A DNA stretch of 64,000 bases. It comes from an uncultured Elusimicrobiales bacterium. Its GTDB lineage: Bacteria; Elusimicrobiota; Elusimicrobia; Elusimicrobiales; Elusimicrobiaceae. Below, one piece after another: positions 1 to 8,173 of this stretch (position 1 is its first letter; each line of letters begins with the position of its first letter). Made by a program: the position numbers and the translations under genes. Below the pieces are notes generated by a model. The model made no database searches and had not been told where the DNA came from. It was given only the letters and a program-made list of their open reading frames with translations. The stretch is from contig CAKUMH010000003.1 in assembly GCA_934667625.1 (NCBI GenBank), forward strand, positions 1-64,000. Direction: 5' to 3'.

Positions 1-77
1 TCCTGACGGAAATTTTGCCCGGGCCCGCCCTCGCTGTGTTCGCCTTTCGGCCTGTGGCCTCAAACTCACACAACGCT
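1..77. repeat. 77-bp direct repeat, copy 1
   Basis: This copy is identical base for base to 276-352 (offset 275). It contains a short hairpin (CGGAAATTTTGCCCGGGC area) and a GGCC-rich part. The window edge cuts the unit, so it may extend to the left. It is non-coding; the small ORFs that cross it are compositional artefacts. Confidence 0.9.
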
Positions 78-124
78 TGCGCGGGGCAGAGGGACTTTGT
101 TAGAAGAGAGTGGTTTTTCAAACG

Positions 125-230
125 AAAACCCGTTTATTCTAGGCGTGAGCGGCGGGAGGAATACTGTAGGCACACGCGCGGTAGCGCGGAGGTATCCGAC
201 CGACCGAACAACAACGAATAAACGGGTTTT
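125..230. repeat. Inverted repeat, 15-bp arms
   Basis: The arms AAAACCCGTTTATTC (125-139) and GAATAAACGGGTTTT (216-230) are perfect reverse complements around a 76-nt GC-rich centre. The arrangement resembles a degenerate miniature element or a folded RNA. No gene lies inside. Confidence 0.7.
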
Positions 231-243
231 AGAAAGAAAAAAC

Positions 244-262
244 ACGGAGAGGGAGGGATTCG
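244..262. repeat. Duplicated tRNA-Ser 3' end (att-like remnant)
   Basis: The 19 bases ACGGAGAGGGAGGGATTCG are identical to 449-467, which is the T-arm and acceptor 3' end of the tRNA-Ser gene. A copy of a tRNA 3' terminus just beyond the gene is the footprint left by site-specific integration into tRNA genes. Here only about 200 bp separate the copies, so an element would have to be lost or lie left of the window. Confidence 0.55.
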
Positions 263-275
263 CCCTGCATAAATT

Positions 276-352
276 TCCTGACGGAAATTTTGCCCGGGCC
301 CGCCCTCGCTGTGTTCGCCTTTCGGCCTGTGGCCTCAAACTCACACAACGCT
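276..352. repeat. 77-bp direct repeat, copy 2
   Basis: This is an exact copy of 1-77. It begins 13 bases after the tRNA 3'-end fragment, and the sequence after it diverges (GCGGGCTTC instead of TGCGCGGGG). The pairing of a tRNA-end fragment with this repeat suggests a repeating unit that continues left of the window. Confidence 0.9.
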
Positions 353-369
353 GCGGGCTTCAAATCCCT

Positions 370-393
370 GCGGCATAAAGTCATTTATGCCGC
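370..393. repeat. Perfect 10-bp hairpin
   Basis: GCGGCATAAA, a GTCA loop and TTTATGCCGC form a perfect stem. It lies between the 77-bp repeat and the tRNA-Ser terminator. It has no T-run, so it resembles a REP-type palindrome more than a terminator. Confidence 0.6.
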
Positions 394-415
394 ACCTCAT
401 ATTTCCATAGAAATC

Positions 416-440
416 AAAAACCCCGCTTGCGCAGGGGTTT
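416..440 (-). terminator. Terminator of tRNA-Ser
   Basis: On the minus strand a stem AACCCCTGC / GCGGGGTT is followed by five T residues. It starts about 10 nt past the tRNA discriminator base, so it fits as the tRNA transcription terminator. Confidence 0.7.
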
Positions 441-449
441 CAATTTCTA

Positions 450-540
450 CGGAGAGGGAGGGATTCGAACCCTCGATACGGGAATTAACCCGTATAACGG
501 TTTAGCAAACCGCCGCTTTCGGCCTCTCAGCCACCTCTCC
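450..540 (-). tRNA. tRNA-Ser (anticodon GCT)
   Basis: The minus strand folds as a class II tRNA. The acceptor stem GGAGAGG pairs with CCTCTCC, the D-arm is TGGCTGAGAGGCCGAAAGC, the anticodon stem GCGGT/ACCGT carries loop TTGCTAA (anticodon GCT), the long variable arm is TACGGGTTAATTCCCGTA, and the T-arm holds GGTTCGAATCC. It reads AGC and AGT serine codons. The CCA end is not encoded. The last 19 bases are duplicated at 244-262. Confidence 0.93.
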
Positions 541-682
541 AAAATCGGTTCGCGGGTAAACATTACCGACGACCTATATATTATAACAAAATTTTACCGG
601 TTTGTTATTTTTTTGTGTCCAAAAGCATTCTTTTTTTATAAAAATCTGCTTTTTTTACACAAATTGCCCCGCAAGGAAACGC
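541..682. other. AT-rich intergenic spacer, tRNA promoter side
   Basis: This AT-rich stretch lies upstream of tRNA-Ser and downstream of the epimerase gene. On the minus strand a TATAAT-like box (TTATAATATATAGG area near 575-585) sits a suitable distance before the tRNA and may be its promoter. No ORF is credible here. Confidence 0.4.
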
Positions 683-1639
683 TTAAAAACTCTTTTTAAG
701 GCCTTCCGCCAGCGGAGTAAATTTTTGACCCGTCAGCGTTTGCCATTTTTTGCCGGAGCAAATCCAGTGTCCGGGGATGACGGCCTCGGTTACTTTGTCG
801 TAATTAAGCGCCGGCTGGGCACCCGTCACGCGGGCTGCTATTTCGTACACCCACGCGGCCACACGCAGCAGCCATTCGGGGGCGGAGGGCATAAAGGGCT
901 TCCGGCAATGCATAGCGCGGGCCATTTCGGTAATAAAATAGTCCCAGCTGTACACCGCGTCCTCGGTAATGAAATAGGTTTCGCCGGCGCTATCGGGGCG
1001 GACAAAGGCCTGCCACAGGGCGAGAACCAAGTCGTCCACGTGCACGAAGCTAAAATATCCGTTTCCCGATGTGTTGACCATTAATCCACGTTTGACCCAT
1101 TGGGCAATTTTGGAAACACCGGAATCATTTTTTCCATACACAATCGGCGGGCGGATGATTGTCCATTTTACGCCGGGGCGAAGCGTTTTTACGGCGTTTT
1201 CTCCCCCCAGTTTGGTGCGGCCGTAATCGGACACGGGGGCGGGCGTCATATCTTCGGTGCGGGGCGCGTTTTTATCCGTGGCATAGCCGCTGGCTGCCAG
1301 ACTGGACACATGCACAAAGGTTTTAATTTCGGGCGTTTGATTGACGGCCTTTACCACGTTTTGGGTTGCCGTAATGTTGGCTTCTTCAAAATCCTCATAG
1401 CAAAAGCCGAAAATGGCCGCCGCCAGATGAAACACACCCGTACAGCCCGCCAGGGCCTGCTTTAAGGAGTCAACGTTATTGTAATCGGCTTGCACTAGCG
1501 TAACGGCCGGATTGGCCGGCTGTTTTTTGGGTGTTCGGCGCGTGACAATGCGTACGTTGTATCCTTCCTGCAAAAGTTTATCTGTCAGCGCGTGGCCGAT
1601 GAAACCGTTCCCGCCGGTGATGAGCAAAGTTTCTTTCAT
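683..1639 (-). CDS. NAD-dependent epimerase/dehydratase (extended SDR)
   Basis: This is a 318-residue extended short-chain dehydrogenase/reductase. The N-terminal Rossmann motif GGNGFIG (residues 9-15) binds NAD(P), and the catalytic YxxxK pair is Y139 and K143 with an upstream HVSS serine. Members of this family act on nucleotide sugars or on sterol- and flavonoid-like substrates; nothing here fixes the substrate. It is the last gene of the ftsK-to-epimerase run. Its ATG overlaps the preceding stop as TAATG, with GAGGA upstream as ribosome binding site. Family is secure, specific reaction unknown. Confidence 0.85.
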   Translation of the reverse strand: MKETLLITGGNGFIGHALTDKLLQEGYNVRIVTRRTPKKQPANPAVTLVQADYNNVDSLKQALAGCTGVFHLAAAIFGFCYEDFEEANITATQNVVKAVNQTPEIKTFVHVSSLAASGYATDKNAPRTEDMTPAPVSDYGRTKLGGENAVKTLRPGVKWTIIRPPIVYGKNDSGVSKIAQWVKRGLMVNTSGNGYFSFVHVDDLVLALWQAFVRPDSAGETYFITEDAVYSWDYFITEMARAMHCRKPFMPSAPEWLLRVAAWVYEIAARVTGAQPALNYDKVTEAVIPGHWICSGKKWQTLTGQKFTPLAEGLKKSF

Positions 1640-2130
1640 TATTCTTCGTCCTCAAGGTCCATCTTTTCAATCAGTCCTTCGGCGGTTTTGGCGGCCTTCT
1701 TTTTGAGTTCTTTTTTCACTTCTTTGCTGTTCATATCCTGATTGATGAAATTTTCCTTGCGGCGCGCGTTGCGGCGGACAAAGTCAAAATTAAAGGTAAA
1801 GCGTTTTAGGCCGCGGTCCAAATCGGCCTTGGTGGGGATTTCCCCGTATTTAATTTTGTTGATGGGGGTTACCTTGTCCGTTTGCGGAAAGTACCAAAGC
1901 AGTGAATACATAATGGCACAGGTGAGCACAAAGAAGATGAGCTTATTCAAGCTTTCCCATTTGTAGAGCCCAAACAAGTTTGACACAATGGACAGAATGA
2001 CAATGACACCTGTCCACATCGCCAAAATCGTTCCGATAAAGGCCCAGCCAGCGGCGTCAAAATCTGGGTAACAAACCATTACCGTAAAACAGCAAACAAT
2101 CAGTACTGCAAAGCGTTGCCAACCGTTCAT
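1639..2130 (-). CDS. Small membrane protein of unknown function
   Basis: This 163-residue protein has three hydrophobic segments (about 6-21, 26-52 and 62-80). A charged, lysine-rich C-terminal part follows, which is probably cytoplasmic and helical. The start at MNGWQRF is chosen because AGGAG precedes it and because an upstream in-frame extension would run through the tonB-like gene. It is sandwiched between the tonB-like gene and the epimerase with 1-nt spacing, so it is co-transcribed. No family was recognised; a role beside the ExbBD system is only suggested by position. Confidence 0.75.
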   Translation of the reverse strand: MNGWQRFAVLIVCCFTVMVCYPDFDAAGWAFIGTILAMWTGVIVILSIVSNLFGLYKWESLNKLIFFVLTCAIMYSLLWYFPQTDKVTPINKIKYGEIPTKADLDRGLKRFTFNFDFVRRNARRKENFINQDMNSKEVKKELKKKAAKTAEGLIEKMDLEDEE

Positions 2131-2131
2131 A

Positions 2132-2848
2132 TTATTTCTCCTGCTTGAACTCCACACTGACGGTGAGTTCGTCTTTTTCGTAATACATGGGCAGCGGCGC
2201 AAAGGGGCCGGCGTTAATGACGGCCGACGAGGCGGCAAAGTCAAACGTATCATCGCCCGATTTGCGGTCTACCTGTAGATTTTTGATCTTTCCGTCGCGC
2301 GCAATGGCGAAGGATACCAGCGCGGAAAGCGTGTTCCCGGCCGGGCGCCGTTTTTCCCATTCAATCCACAGCGAGTTACGCACTTGCGTAATGTACCACG
2401 GATAGGGAAAGTTGGCAAAATCGGTTTGAATGTTCCCCCCTTCAAAGGCGCCTTCCTTAGAGGCAGAGTCGCTGCCGGAGGCATCTTTTGCGGAGGAGTT
2501 CTCGTCATCCAGTACACTGGGGGCCGCCAGCGGTGCCGGTTTTGCGGCCGCTTTTTTGGCGGGTTGTTTCTTAGCGGAAATTTCCGACTTGGAGGCGTAC
2601 GCCTTTTTAGTTGTTTTGGGCGCGGGAGCGGGCGCGGCTTCTTTGGCTGGTGCCGGGGCCTGCACAGCCGCTTTGGGCGCCTTGGGCGCGGCGGCTTCTT
2701 GGCCCGTGGTGGCGACGACCTTGCCACTGCCGATAAAGTCAATCGTGTACGTGGCGGACGCCTTTTTGGCAGACGGCGCCAACAGTAACAGTAAGAATAA
2801 GGCGGCCAGCACATGTAACCCGCCGGAAAAAGCCAAGTAGCGGTTCAT
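2132..2848 (-). CDS. TonB/TolA-like energy-transducing protein
   Basis: This 238-residue protein has one N-terminal membrane helix (about 8-25). A long Ala/Pro/Lys linker (about 45-115) can span the periplasm, and a TonB-type C-terminal domain covers about 145-238. It lies directly downstream of exbB and exbD with a TAATG overlap, which is the usual layout for TonB-ExbB-ExbD or Tol systems. It would pass proton-motive energy from the inner-membrane motor to an outer-membrane partner. No receptor gene or Pal is adjacent, so TonB and TolA roles cannot be told apart. Confidence 0.8.
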   Translation of the reverse strand: MNRYLAFSGGLHVLAALFLLLLLAPSAKKASATYTIDFIGSGKVVATTGQEAAAPKAPKAAVQAPAPAKEAAPAPAPKTTKKAYASKSEISAKKQPAKKAAAKPAPLAAPSVLDDENSSAKDASGSDSASKEGAFEGGNIQTDFANFPYPWYITQVRNSLWIEWEKRRPAGNTLSALVSFAIARDGKIKNLQVDRKSGDDTFDFAASSAVINAGPFAPLPMYYEKDELTVSVEFKQEK

Positions 2849-3252
2849 TAGTTTTTAGAAAGTACTCCAATCCCCAGTTTGGCGGCGCCCAGTTTTTTGG
2901 CGACGTCAAACACATCAACCACTTGTTGGATCGGCACATCCTTGTCGGCCTGTACCAAAATGGTCTTTTTGTTTGCCTTGCCCATGCGTAAAATCAGCTC
3001 GCGCTCCAGATTTTTTAGCGTAAGTGTTTTGTTCATCACGCTGATGGTGCCGTTGCGCTGTACCTCAATGCGGATGACATCGTCTTCCGCTTGGGTGTTA
3101 ATGGCTTTGGATTTGGGCAAATCTACCGTTAACTGCATTTGCACAAGCATGGGGCTCATCACCATAAAAATGATGAGTAGAATCAACGTGATGTCAATAA
3201 AAGGCACCATGTTGATTTCGGCCATGACGGTTCTGTTTTTATGCGTGCTCAT
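2848..3252 (-). CDS. exbD: ExbD/TolR family biopolymer transport protein
   Basis: This 134-residue protein has a short cytoplasmic N-terminus and one membrane helix with the conserved aspartate (NMVPFIDITLILLIIFMV; D19-D20 region). A periplasmic domain ends in the VQADKDVPIQQVVDVFD segment typical of ExbD. It forms the proton-conducting motor with ExbB. It begins 3 nt after exbB and overlaps the tonB-like gene by one base. Length and motif match the family. Confidence 0.93.
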   Translation of the reverse strand: MSTHKNRTVMAEINMVPFIDITLILLIIFMVMSPMLVQMQLTVDLPKSKAINTQAEDDVIRIEVQRNGTISVMNKTLTLKNLERELILRMGKANKKTILVQADKDVPIQQVVDVFDVAKKLGAAKLGIGVLSKN

Positions 3253-3255
3253 AGG

Positions 3256-3909
3256 TTAAAACTCGGCAAAGCCCTCGCCTTGGCGGAAAATCACTTCGTG
3301 GGCGGCGTTTTCCAGTTCCTTGGCAAAATAGTTGGTTTTGGACAAAAAATAGTTGTAAAAAATAACCGCCGGAATGGCCACAAACAAGCCTGCCGCGGTG
3401 TTGATTAATGCTTCGGCAATACCGGCAGCCACCACGGAGGCGCCAGCGCTGGTGGCCGTGTTGGCGGCTAAATCCTTAAACGCGTGGATGACCCCGATTA
3501 CCGTGCCGAACAAACCGATAAAGGGCGTAATGCTGCCCAGCGTGCCCAAAACGGTCAGGCGGCGCTGGAGTTTGGAAATTTCCCAGTCAATAATACCGTC
3601 GGCAAGTTTTTCCAGCTCGGCCTGCGGGCGGTGGCGTTCGGCCACCAGGCGGGAAAGCAGGGCCGCGGCAGGCGTATTTTTGACCAGTTCTTTGCGGCAG
3701 GCGTCTTCCACCTTTTGGTAGTTCTCCGAGCGGAGCGGGTGGTGGCAGTAGGCAATCAGTTTGCGGGAAAGCGAAATGGTGCTGCGCAGTTTGATAAAGC
3801 GTTCCAAAATTACTGAAATGGAATACACGGACAGCAGTAAAAGCAAAATCAGCACCGGTCCACCGGCGGCCAAAAGCTCGCGTAAGTTAGTCATGTTGGA
3901 AAAATCCAT
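3256..3909 (-). CDS. exbB: ExbB/TolQ/MotA-family proton channel
   Basis: This 217-residue inner-membrane protein has a first helix near 12-32. A cytoplasmic stretch follows, then two further helices containing LGTLGSITPFIGLFGTVIGV and the GIAEALINTAAGLFVAIPAV signature of the MotA/TolQ/ExbB channel. With ExbD it powers the TonB-like protein encoded next. A GAGGAG ribosome site precedes the ATG. Only 26 nt separate it from pgpA, so the whole ftsK run may be one transcript. Confidence 0.93.
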   Translation of the reverse strand: MDFSNMTNLRELLAAGGPVLILLLLLSVYSISVILERFIKLRSTISLSRKLIAYCHHPLRSENYQKVEDACRKELVKNTPAAALLSRLVAERHRPQAELEKLADGIIDWEISKLQRRLTVLGTLGSITPFIGLFGTVIGVIHAFKDLAANTATSAGASVVAAGIAEALINTAAGLFVAIPAVIFYNYFLSKTNYFAKELENAAHEVIFRQGEGFAEF

Positions 3910-3935
3910 ATTTTATAATCTCCTCGGGTTTACCC

Positions 3936-4412
3936 CTATGCAAAAAATATCATAAAAAGCTGTATTAAAATGTTGGCCATAAGCCCGGCGGCCACATCGT
4001 CAAACACCACGCCAAAGGCGTTTTCCATACGGTCAAAGTTTTTCACCAGCCACGGCTTTACCGTGTCAAACGTGCGGAACAACACAAACGCCGCCAGCAA
4101 ATACCCCCAACTGCGCGGCAGAAACGCCATGGCGGACAGATAACCCGCTATTTCGTCAATGACGATTTTGGGATTATCGTGCCCTTTGTACCCCTTAAAT
4201 TGTACTTTTTTACACACCCACACGGCAAATGCCCAAAAGGCGAGCAGACAAATCAGGTAAAGCGTCGCGTCCTGCGGCAGGCACAGCACGAGCGGAATCC
4301 CCCACAGGGTGCCCACAAAGCCCGCGCCCGTGTTCTTTTTGTATTTAAACACGAGGGGAGGCAGGTAGCTGACAAAGAGCCCCGTTGCCAGCGCGCGCAA
4401 GATTATTTGCAT
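3936..4412 (-). CDS. pgpA: Phosphatidylglycerophosphatase A
   Basis: PgpA removes the phosphate from phosphatidylglycerophosphate, the step after PgsA. The 158-residue protein shows the N-terminal TGAGFVGTLWGIPL motif, a DEIAGY acidic motif and a FRTFDTVKPW segment, all typical of PgpA. I start it at MQIILRAL because GGAG lies 6 nt upstream; an in-frame ATG 11 codons earlier lacks that support. It overlaps the end of pgsA by 10 nt, pairing the two consecutive enzymes of phosphatidylglycerol synthesis. Confidence 0.9.
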   Translation of the reverse strand: MQIILRALATGLFVSYLPPLVFKYKKNTGAGFVGTLWGIPLVLCLPQDATLYLICLLAFWAFAVWVCKKVQFKGYKGHDNPKIVIDEIAGYLSAMAFLPRSWGYLLAAFVLFRTFDTVKPWLVKNFDRMENAFGVVFDDVAAGLMANILIQLFMIFFA

Positions 4413-5020
4413 GGCAGGCTCCAGGATTTTTTTAGCAAGTCCCAATTGTTTTTAAGGTAAGAAATGGCGCTAATCCACGTGATGACCGCCGCAATGGCCG
4501 TAATGGTGTAGGGCACCTTTTGCAGGGTGCAAAAGATGAGCATGCACACGTTGCTGGCGGTGCCGGTTAACAGGTGCGAAAGGTGGTACACGTCCAGCAC
4601 AAAGAAGATCGTTCCCACGGCCGCCATTTGGATGACGGTTTTAAACTTGCCCCAGCGTTCGGCCGCCATTACTTTCCCCTCCAACGCGGCGATGACGCGC
4701 AGGGTGGAAATCATCAGTTCGCGCAGCAGAATGAAGAAAACGGCCCAAATGGGAATATCCAGTTCTTGAATGCCCACAAAGGCAAAGAAGGCCGCCGCCA
4801 CCAAAATTTTGTCCACAAACGGGTCCACAATGGCGCCAAAGGGCGTAATGGTGTTGGTTTGGCGGGCGATTTTTCCGTCCACCCAGTCCGTGCTGGCGGC
4901 TACAATAAAAATAAGCGTGGCCGTAATGCGCGCCCAGCCGAAGGGCAGTAAAATAAACAGAAACATGACAATGGACAGCGCGGCGCGCGTTAACGTAATT
5001 TTGTTGGCTAGGGTCATCAT
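4403..5020 (-). CDS. pgsA: CDP-diacylglycerol--glycerol-3-phosphate 3-phosphatidyltransferase
   Basis: PgsA makes phosphatidylglycerophosphate from CDP-diacylglycerol and glycerol-3-phosphate. The full CDP-alcohol phosphotransferase signature is visible: D45, D48-G49, A52-R53, G62, D66 and D70. The 205-residue protein is a polytopic membrane protein of normal length. The start overlaps the lolA-like stop as ATGA, with GGAGG upstream. The following gene pgpA carries the next step. Confidence 0.93.
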   Translation of the reverse strand: MMTLANKITLTRAALSIVMFLFILLPFGWARITATLIFIVAASTDWVDGKIARQTNTITPFGAIVDPFVDKILVAAAFFAFVGIQELDIPIWAVFFILLRELMISTLRVIAALEGKVMAAERWGKFKTVIQMAAVGTIFFVLDVYHLSHLLTGTASNVCMLIFCTLQKVPYTITAIAAVITWISAISYLKNNWDLLKKSWSLPCK

Positions 5021-5781
5021 TTCGTAAATCCTCCAAATTCATTTGCCTGCAAGGGTTGATTCTTGCGGATATTTTTTAAATCTGCCCGTGTGGTGAGCAG
5101 TTCAGACACCAAGGTGATTGTCTGCGGAAAATAGTCGGCCTTGGAGAGCGTTAGAGAAAGGGTATATTCCTCCCCCTCCTTGGGCGTTAAAACGAGGACG
5201 GCTGTTTCGTTATCCTGTTTTTCCAGCTTGGCTTGGTGGCGGTCCACCAAGGCGGTATAGTTGCCAAAATCAAACAACGCCTGGTTGGGCTGGCCCTGCT
5301 GCCACTCCGTCCAGGAAAGCGTGGCTACCTTGGTGCCGGTATCATCCAGCACCACAATGTCTTTTTTATCCGTAATGGCAATTTGTTCCGGCTCCCCGTG
5401 CGGGTTTAGCGTATCCAGGCGGAGGCGGTTTTGGGTTTTGTCGTATGTTAAGCGTCCAGTGGAGCGGCTGATTTCCACGCCGTCATAAGCCGTGGTTTGA
5501 AAGAAGGCCGTTTCCAAGGTGTTTAGTTTTTTATCCCATGCCTTTAACTCCGCGGCCAGTTGCTCGGCGGTTAAAACGGGGCGGCGGACAACGGCTTTGG
5601 GAGCGGCTGCTTGCGTTTTTTTAGGTGCGGGCATTGGCTGAGGTTTTTTTTCTGCGGGAGCTGCCGCTTGAGGGACGGGTTCCGTTTGCGGAGCGGCCGG
5701 TTCTTCCTGCGGTTTGGAGCAGGCGGCAAACAGGCACAGCGCAGACGCGAGCAAAATAAATTTATTTGTAGACGGTTTCAT
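5017..5781 (-). CDS. LolA-like outer-membrane lipoprotein carrier, itself a lipoprotein
   Basis: This 254-residue protein has a lipobox (LFAAC, cysteine near 21) and a Pro/Ala/Gln/Glu linker to about residue 70. A LolA-type beta domain follows (LETAFFQTTAY, RLTYDKTQNRLRLDT, VVLDDTGTKVATLSW). LolA carries lipoproteins across the periplasm. The ftsK-lolA order matches Escherichia coli and supports the call. Classical LolA is soluble, so the lipid anchor is unusual. It overlaps ftsK by 20 nt and pgsA by 4 nt. Confidence 0.75.
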   Translation of the reverse strand: MKPSTNKFILLASALCLFAACSKPQEEPAAPQTEPVPQAAAPAEKKPQPMPAPKKTQAAAPKAVVRRPVLTAEQLAAELKAWDKKLNTLETAFFQTTAYDGVEISRSTGRLTYDKTQNRLRLDTLNPHGEPEQIAITDKKDIVVLDDTGTKVATLSWTEWQQGQPNQALFDFGNYTALVDRHQAKLEKQDNETAVLVLTPKEGEEYTLSLTLSKADYFPQTITLVSELLTTRADLKNIRKNQPLQANEFGGFTK

Positions 5782-8080
5782 AAGTCGGTTCCTGGTAATT
5801 TTTATCGTACGGAAGACTGCTTAGTTCCTCAATGGCTTGGTCAATCATTTCATAATGAATTTCCCAGCGGTTGGAACCTTCCGGTTTGGAGATATATCCC
5901 TTCATTTCTAATACGCTAAGCATATTGGTGGCCCGTGCGGACGAACCAAAATGTGCCTTGAGTAAATCCTGCGATACGCGGCGGCGTTCTTTGATAAGGT
6001 TAAGCGCCTGTAAAAGTTCCTCCGGGCTGGTGCCCAAGCCGTCCTGCGGGCGTTGGTGCGGGTTCTGTTCGGCCACAATTTGCACCGGGTAATCCGGCCC
6101 GCCTTGGGCGCGTAAAAAGTCCGCCACCGCTTTGATTTCTTTTTCGGACACATAAGCCCCCTGGATACGCAGAGGTGTTTTGTCCGAGGTGCTTTGGTAG
6201 AGCATATCGCCCTTACCCAGTAAATCCTCTGCGCCGGTGGCATCCAGAATGACCTTGGAGTCAATGGCCGAGGCCACCTGGAGCGCAATGCGGGAAGGCA
6301 AGTTTGCCTTGATTACACCCGTCACCACCTTAACGGACGGACGCTGCGTGCACAGAATGAGGTGGATACCCAGCGCGCGGCCCATTTGCGCCAGGCGCTG
6401 TACGGAATCTTCAATAGACGCCTTGGTTTGGAGCATGAGGTCGGCCATTTCGTCAATAATTACAAAAATGTAGAACATCTTTTCTTCATTATTTTGCTTG
6501 GCCCATTGGTTGTAGCCTTCTATGTTCTTTACCTTTGCCAGTTGCATAATGGAGAGGCGTTTTTCCATCACCTTCACCAGCATTTGCAGCGACTTGGCGG
6601 CGCCGTTGGCGTCGGTGACTACGTCCACATCGTCGCACGAAGTTTTGGGGTCGTACAAATACGGAATGCCTTCGTAAAGCGTCAGCTCCACGCGTTTGGG
6701 GTCAATCATCAGGAACTTGACCTCGTCGGGGCGGTGCTTGTACAGAATGGACATAATGATGGTGTGCAGACAAATGGATTTACCGCTGTTGGTGGCGCCC
6801 GCAATCAAAATGTGCGGCCACTTTTCGGCCACGGAACCGGCCGGATCACCGTCGGCATAGCGGCCCAGGGCAATCGGGATGACCGCCTTGGAATTGGCGT
6901 ACACGGGCGATTGCAAAATTTCTTTCATGGTGACCATGACGGGGCGGTCGTTGGGGATTTCAAACCCGACGGCATTTTTGCCCGGAATCGGCGCCTGTAC
7001 ACGCACGGAACGTGCCTCCATGCTGGCCTGAATGTCTTGCGTGCGGGCCGTAATGGAAGCGATTGTCACGCCCGGATCGGGCTTGATTTCATAACGGGTG
7101 ACCACAGGACCCGGCGAAACGCCCGTGACGGTGGCGCGGATATCAAAGCTTTTTAAGGTATCTTCCAAGCGGCGGGTGGCTTTGGCAATTTCGTCATCGG
7201 TCGGGCCGACAATTCCGTTCCCCACGGGGTCGTTTAACAACGAGAGCGACGGCAACTGGAAGGTTTTGGGGTCAAATTTCTTTGCCTCGCCGTTTTCCTC
7301 GGCGGCGGGGTGTTGGGCGTCTTGCGTGTCGGGCAGTTTTTGGGCAGAGAGTTCTTCTCGGCACGGCAAATGCACCGGTTCGGCCACGGGGCGGCGGATT
7401 TCGGGCTTGGAGCGGTGGATTTCCGGCACTTCATGGATTTCTTCTGCCACGGGGCGGGCCGTTGTCTCCTTGGCGGATTTTTCCTTGATTTCTGCGCGGC
7501 CTTCCGCTACTTTTTCCTTTAGTTCGGCGCGGGCTTCCATCCACCCATTAAAATCGTTGCGGATAAATTCCGCCGTTTTTTTAAGCACCACCGACCAGGG
7601 AATGGCAAACAGCAGGTGCAGCCCCACTAGCACCAACGCCAGCGAAAAAAGTGCCGCACCGACGGAACCGCATACGCTCTGCAGTGCGTAAAACACCTTT
7701 TGTCCGGCGGCTCCGCCGCTTAGCAGGGAATCTTTAAAAATAAGTTTTAAAAGGGTAAGCACACTGGAAAATCCGCCCAGCGTGACGGCGGTTCCGATCA
7801 GAAAAAATAAAAAGGAAGCGCTCTTGTTGCGGATGGTTTGGATCAGCCAATAGGCCAAAAAGAGCGGCAGGAGCCCGGCGCTTTGCCCGAGGAGCTGAAA
7901 GAGCACCTCGGCCACTTCTTTGCCGGCCATGCCTTGGGAAGCATTAAACCACAAAATATAAAAAAGCCACAGGTCCACCGTCCCGGCGAGGATGTAGAGC
8001 ACGGTGCGCAGCCAGGGGCCGGAGGAGTTTTTTTGGGTTTTCTTTTTTGATTTTTTTGCGGCGTAATAATACTTTGGCAT
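5762..8080 (-). CDS. ftsK: DNA translocase FtsK
   Basis: FtsK pumps chromosome DNA through the division septum and activates dimer resolution. The 772-residue protein has four N-terminal membrane helices (to about 165) and a charged Glu/Lys/Ala linker. The motor domain carries Walker A GATNSGKS (about 425-432) and Walker B FVIIDEMADLM. The C-terminal winged-helix gamma domain is LLKAHFGSSARATNMLSVLEM in two parts. A TAAAAT box ends 9 nt before the ATG with no ribosome site between, predicting a near-leaderless mRNA. It heads the run down to the epimerase. Confidence 0.96.
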   Translation of the reverse strand: MPKYYYAAKKSKKKTQKNSSGPWLRTVLYILAGTVDLWLFYILWFNASQGMAGKEVAEVLFQLLGQSAGLLPLFLAYWLIQTIRNKSASFLFFLIGTAVTLGGFSSVLTLLKLIFKDSLLSGGAAGQKVFYALQSVCGSVGAALFSLALVLVGLHLLFAIPWSVVLKKTAEFIRNDFNGWMEARAELKEKVAEGRAEIKEKSAKETTARPVAEEIHEVPEIHRSKPEIRRPVAEPVHLPCREELSAQKLPDTQDAQHPAAEENGEAKKFDPKTFQLPSLSLLNDPVGNGIVGPTDDEIAKATRRLEDTLKSFDIRATVTGVSPGPVVTRYEIKPDPGVTIASITARTQDIQASMEARSVRVQAPIPGKNAVGFEIPNDRPVMVTMKEILQSPVYANSKAVIPIALGRYADGDPAGSVAEKWPHILIAGATNSGKSICLHTIIMSILYKHRPDEVKFLMIDPKRVELTLYEGIPYLYDPKTSCDDVDVVTDANGAAKSLQMLVKVMEKRLSIMQLAKVKNIEGYNQWAKQNNEEKMFYIFVIIDEMADLMLQTKASIEDSVQRLAQMGRALGIHLILCTQRPSVKVVTGVIKANLPSRIALQVASAIDSKVILDATGAEDLLGKGDMLYQSTSDKTPLRIQGAYVSEKEIKAVADFLRAQGGPDYPVQIVAEQNPHQRPQDGLGTSPEELLQALNLIKERRRVSQDLLKAHFGSSARATNMLSVLEMKGYISKPEGSNRWEIHYEMIDQAIEELSSLPYDKNYQEPTYETVYK

Positions 8081-8089
8081 ATATGTATT

Positions 8090-8095
8090 ATTTTA
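8090..8095 (-). promoter_or_regulatory. -10 box of ftsK (leaderless type)
   Basis: TAAAAT on the minus strand lies 9 nt before the ftsK ATG. Transcription starting about 7 nt downstream would leave a 2-3 nt leader. No Shine-Dalgarno sequence is present. Confidence 0.5.
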
Positions 8096-8144
8096 CCTTT
8101 TTTTACGGGATAGGGGTAGCCTTTTTTGGACGTTTGGACAGACG

Positions 8145-8168
8145 TAAAAAACCCCGCCGAAGCGGGGT
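8145..8168 (-). terminator. Terminator of accB operon
   Basis: ACCCCGC, a CGAA-side loop and GCGGGGT are followed on the minus strand by six T residues. It sits just after the stop of the 85-residue membrane protein gene. Confidence 0.85.
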
Positions 8169-8173
8169 GTAAA

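Noticed and set aside
1..352. CRISPR array from the repeated blocks
   Set aside because: The repeat is 77 bp, present only twice with a 198-bp gap, and no cas gene is near.
15..505. Short ORFs (60-93 codons) in the first 500 bases
   Set aside because: They cross the direct repeat and the tRNA gene, carry no ribosome sites and repeat the same segment because the DNA repeats.
6362..7156. 264-codon plus-strand ORF inside ftsK
   Set aside because: It is antisense to a gene with clear FtsK domains, has no ribosome site and a composition expected from a mirrored GC-rich gene.
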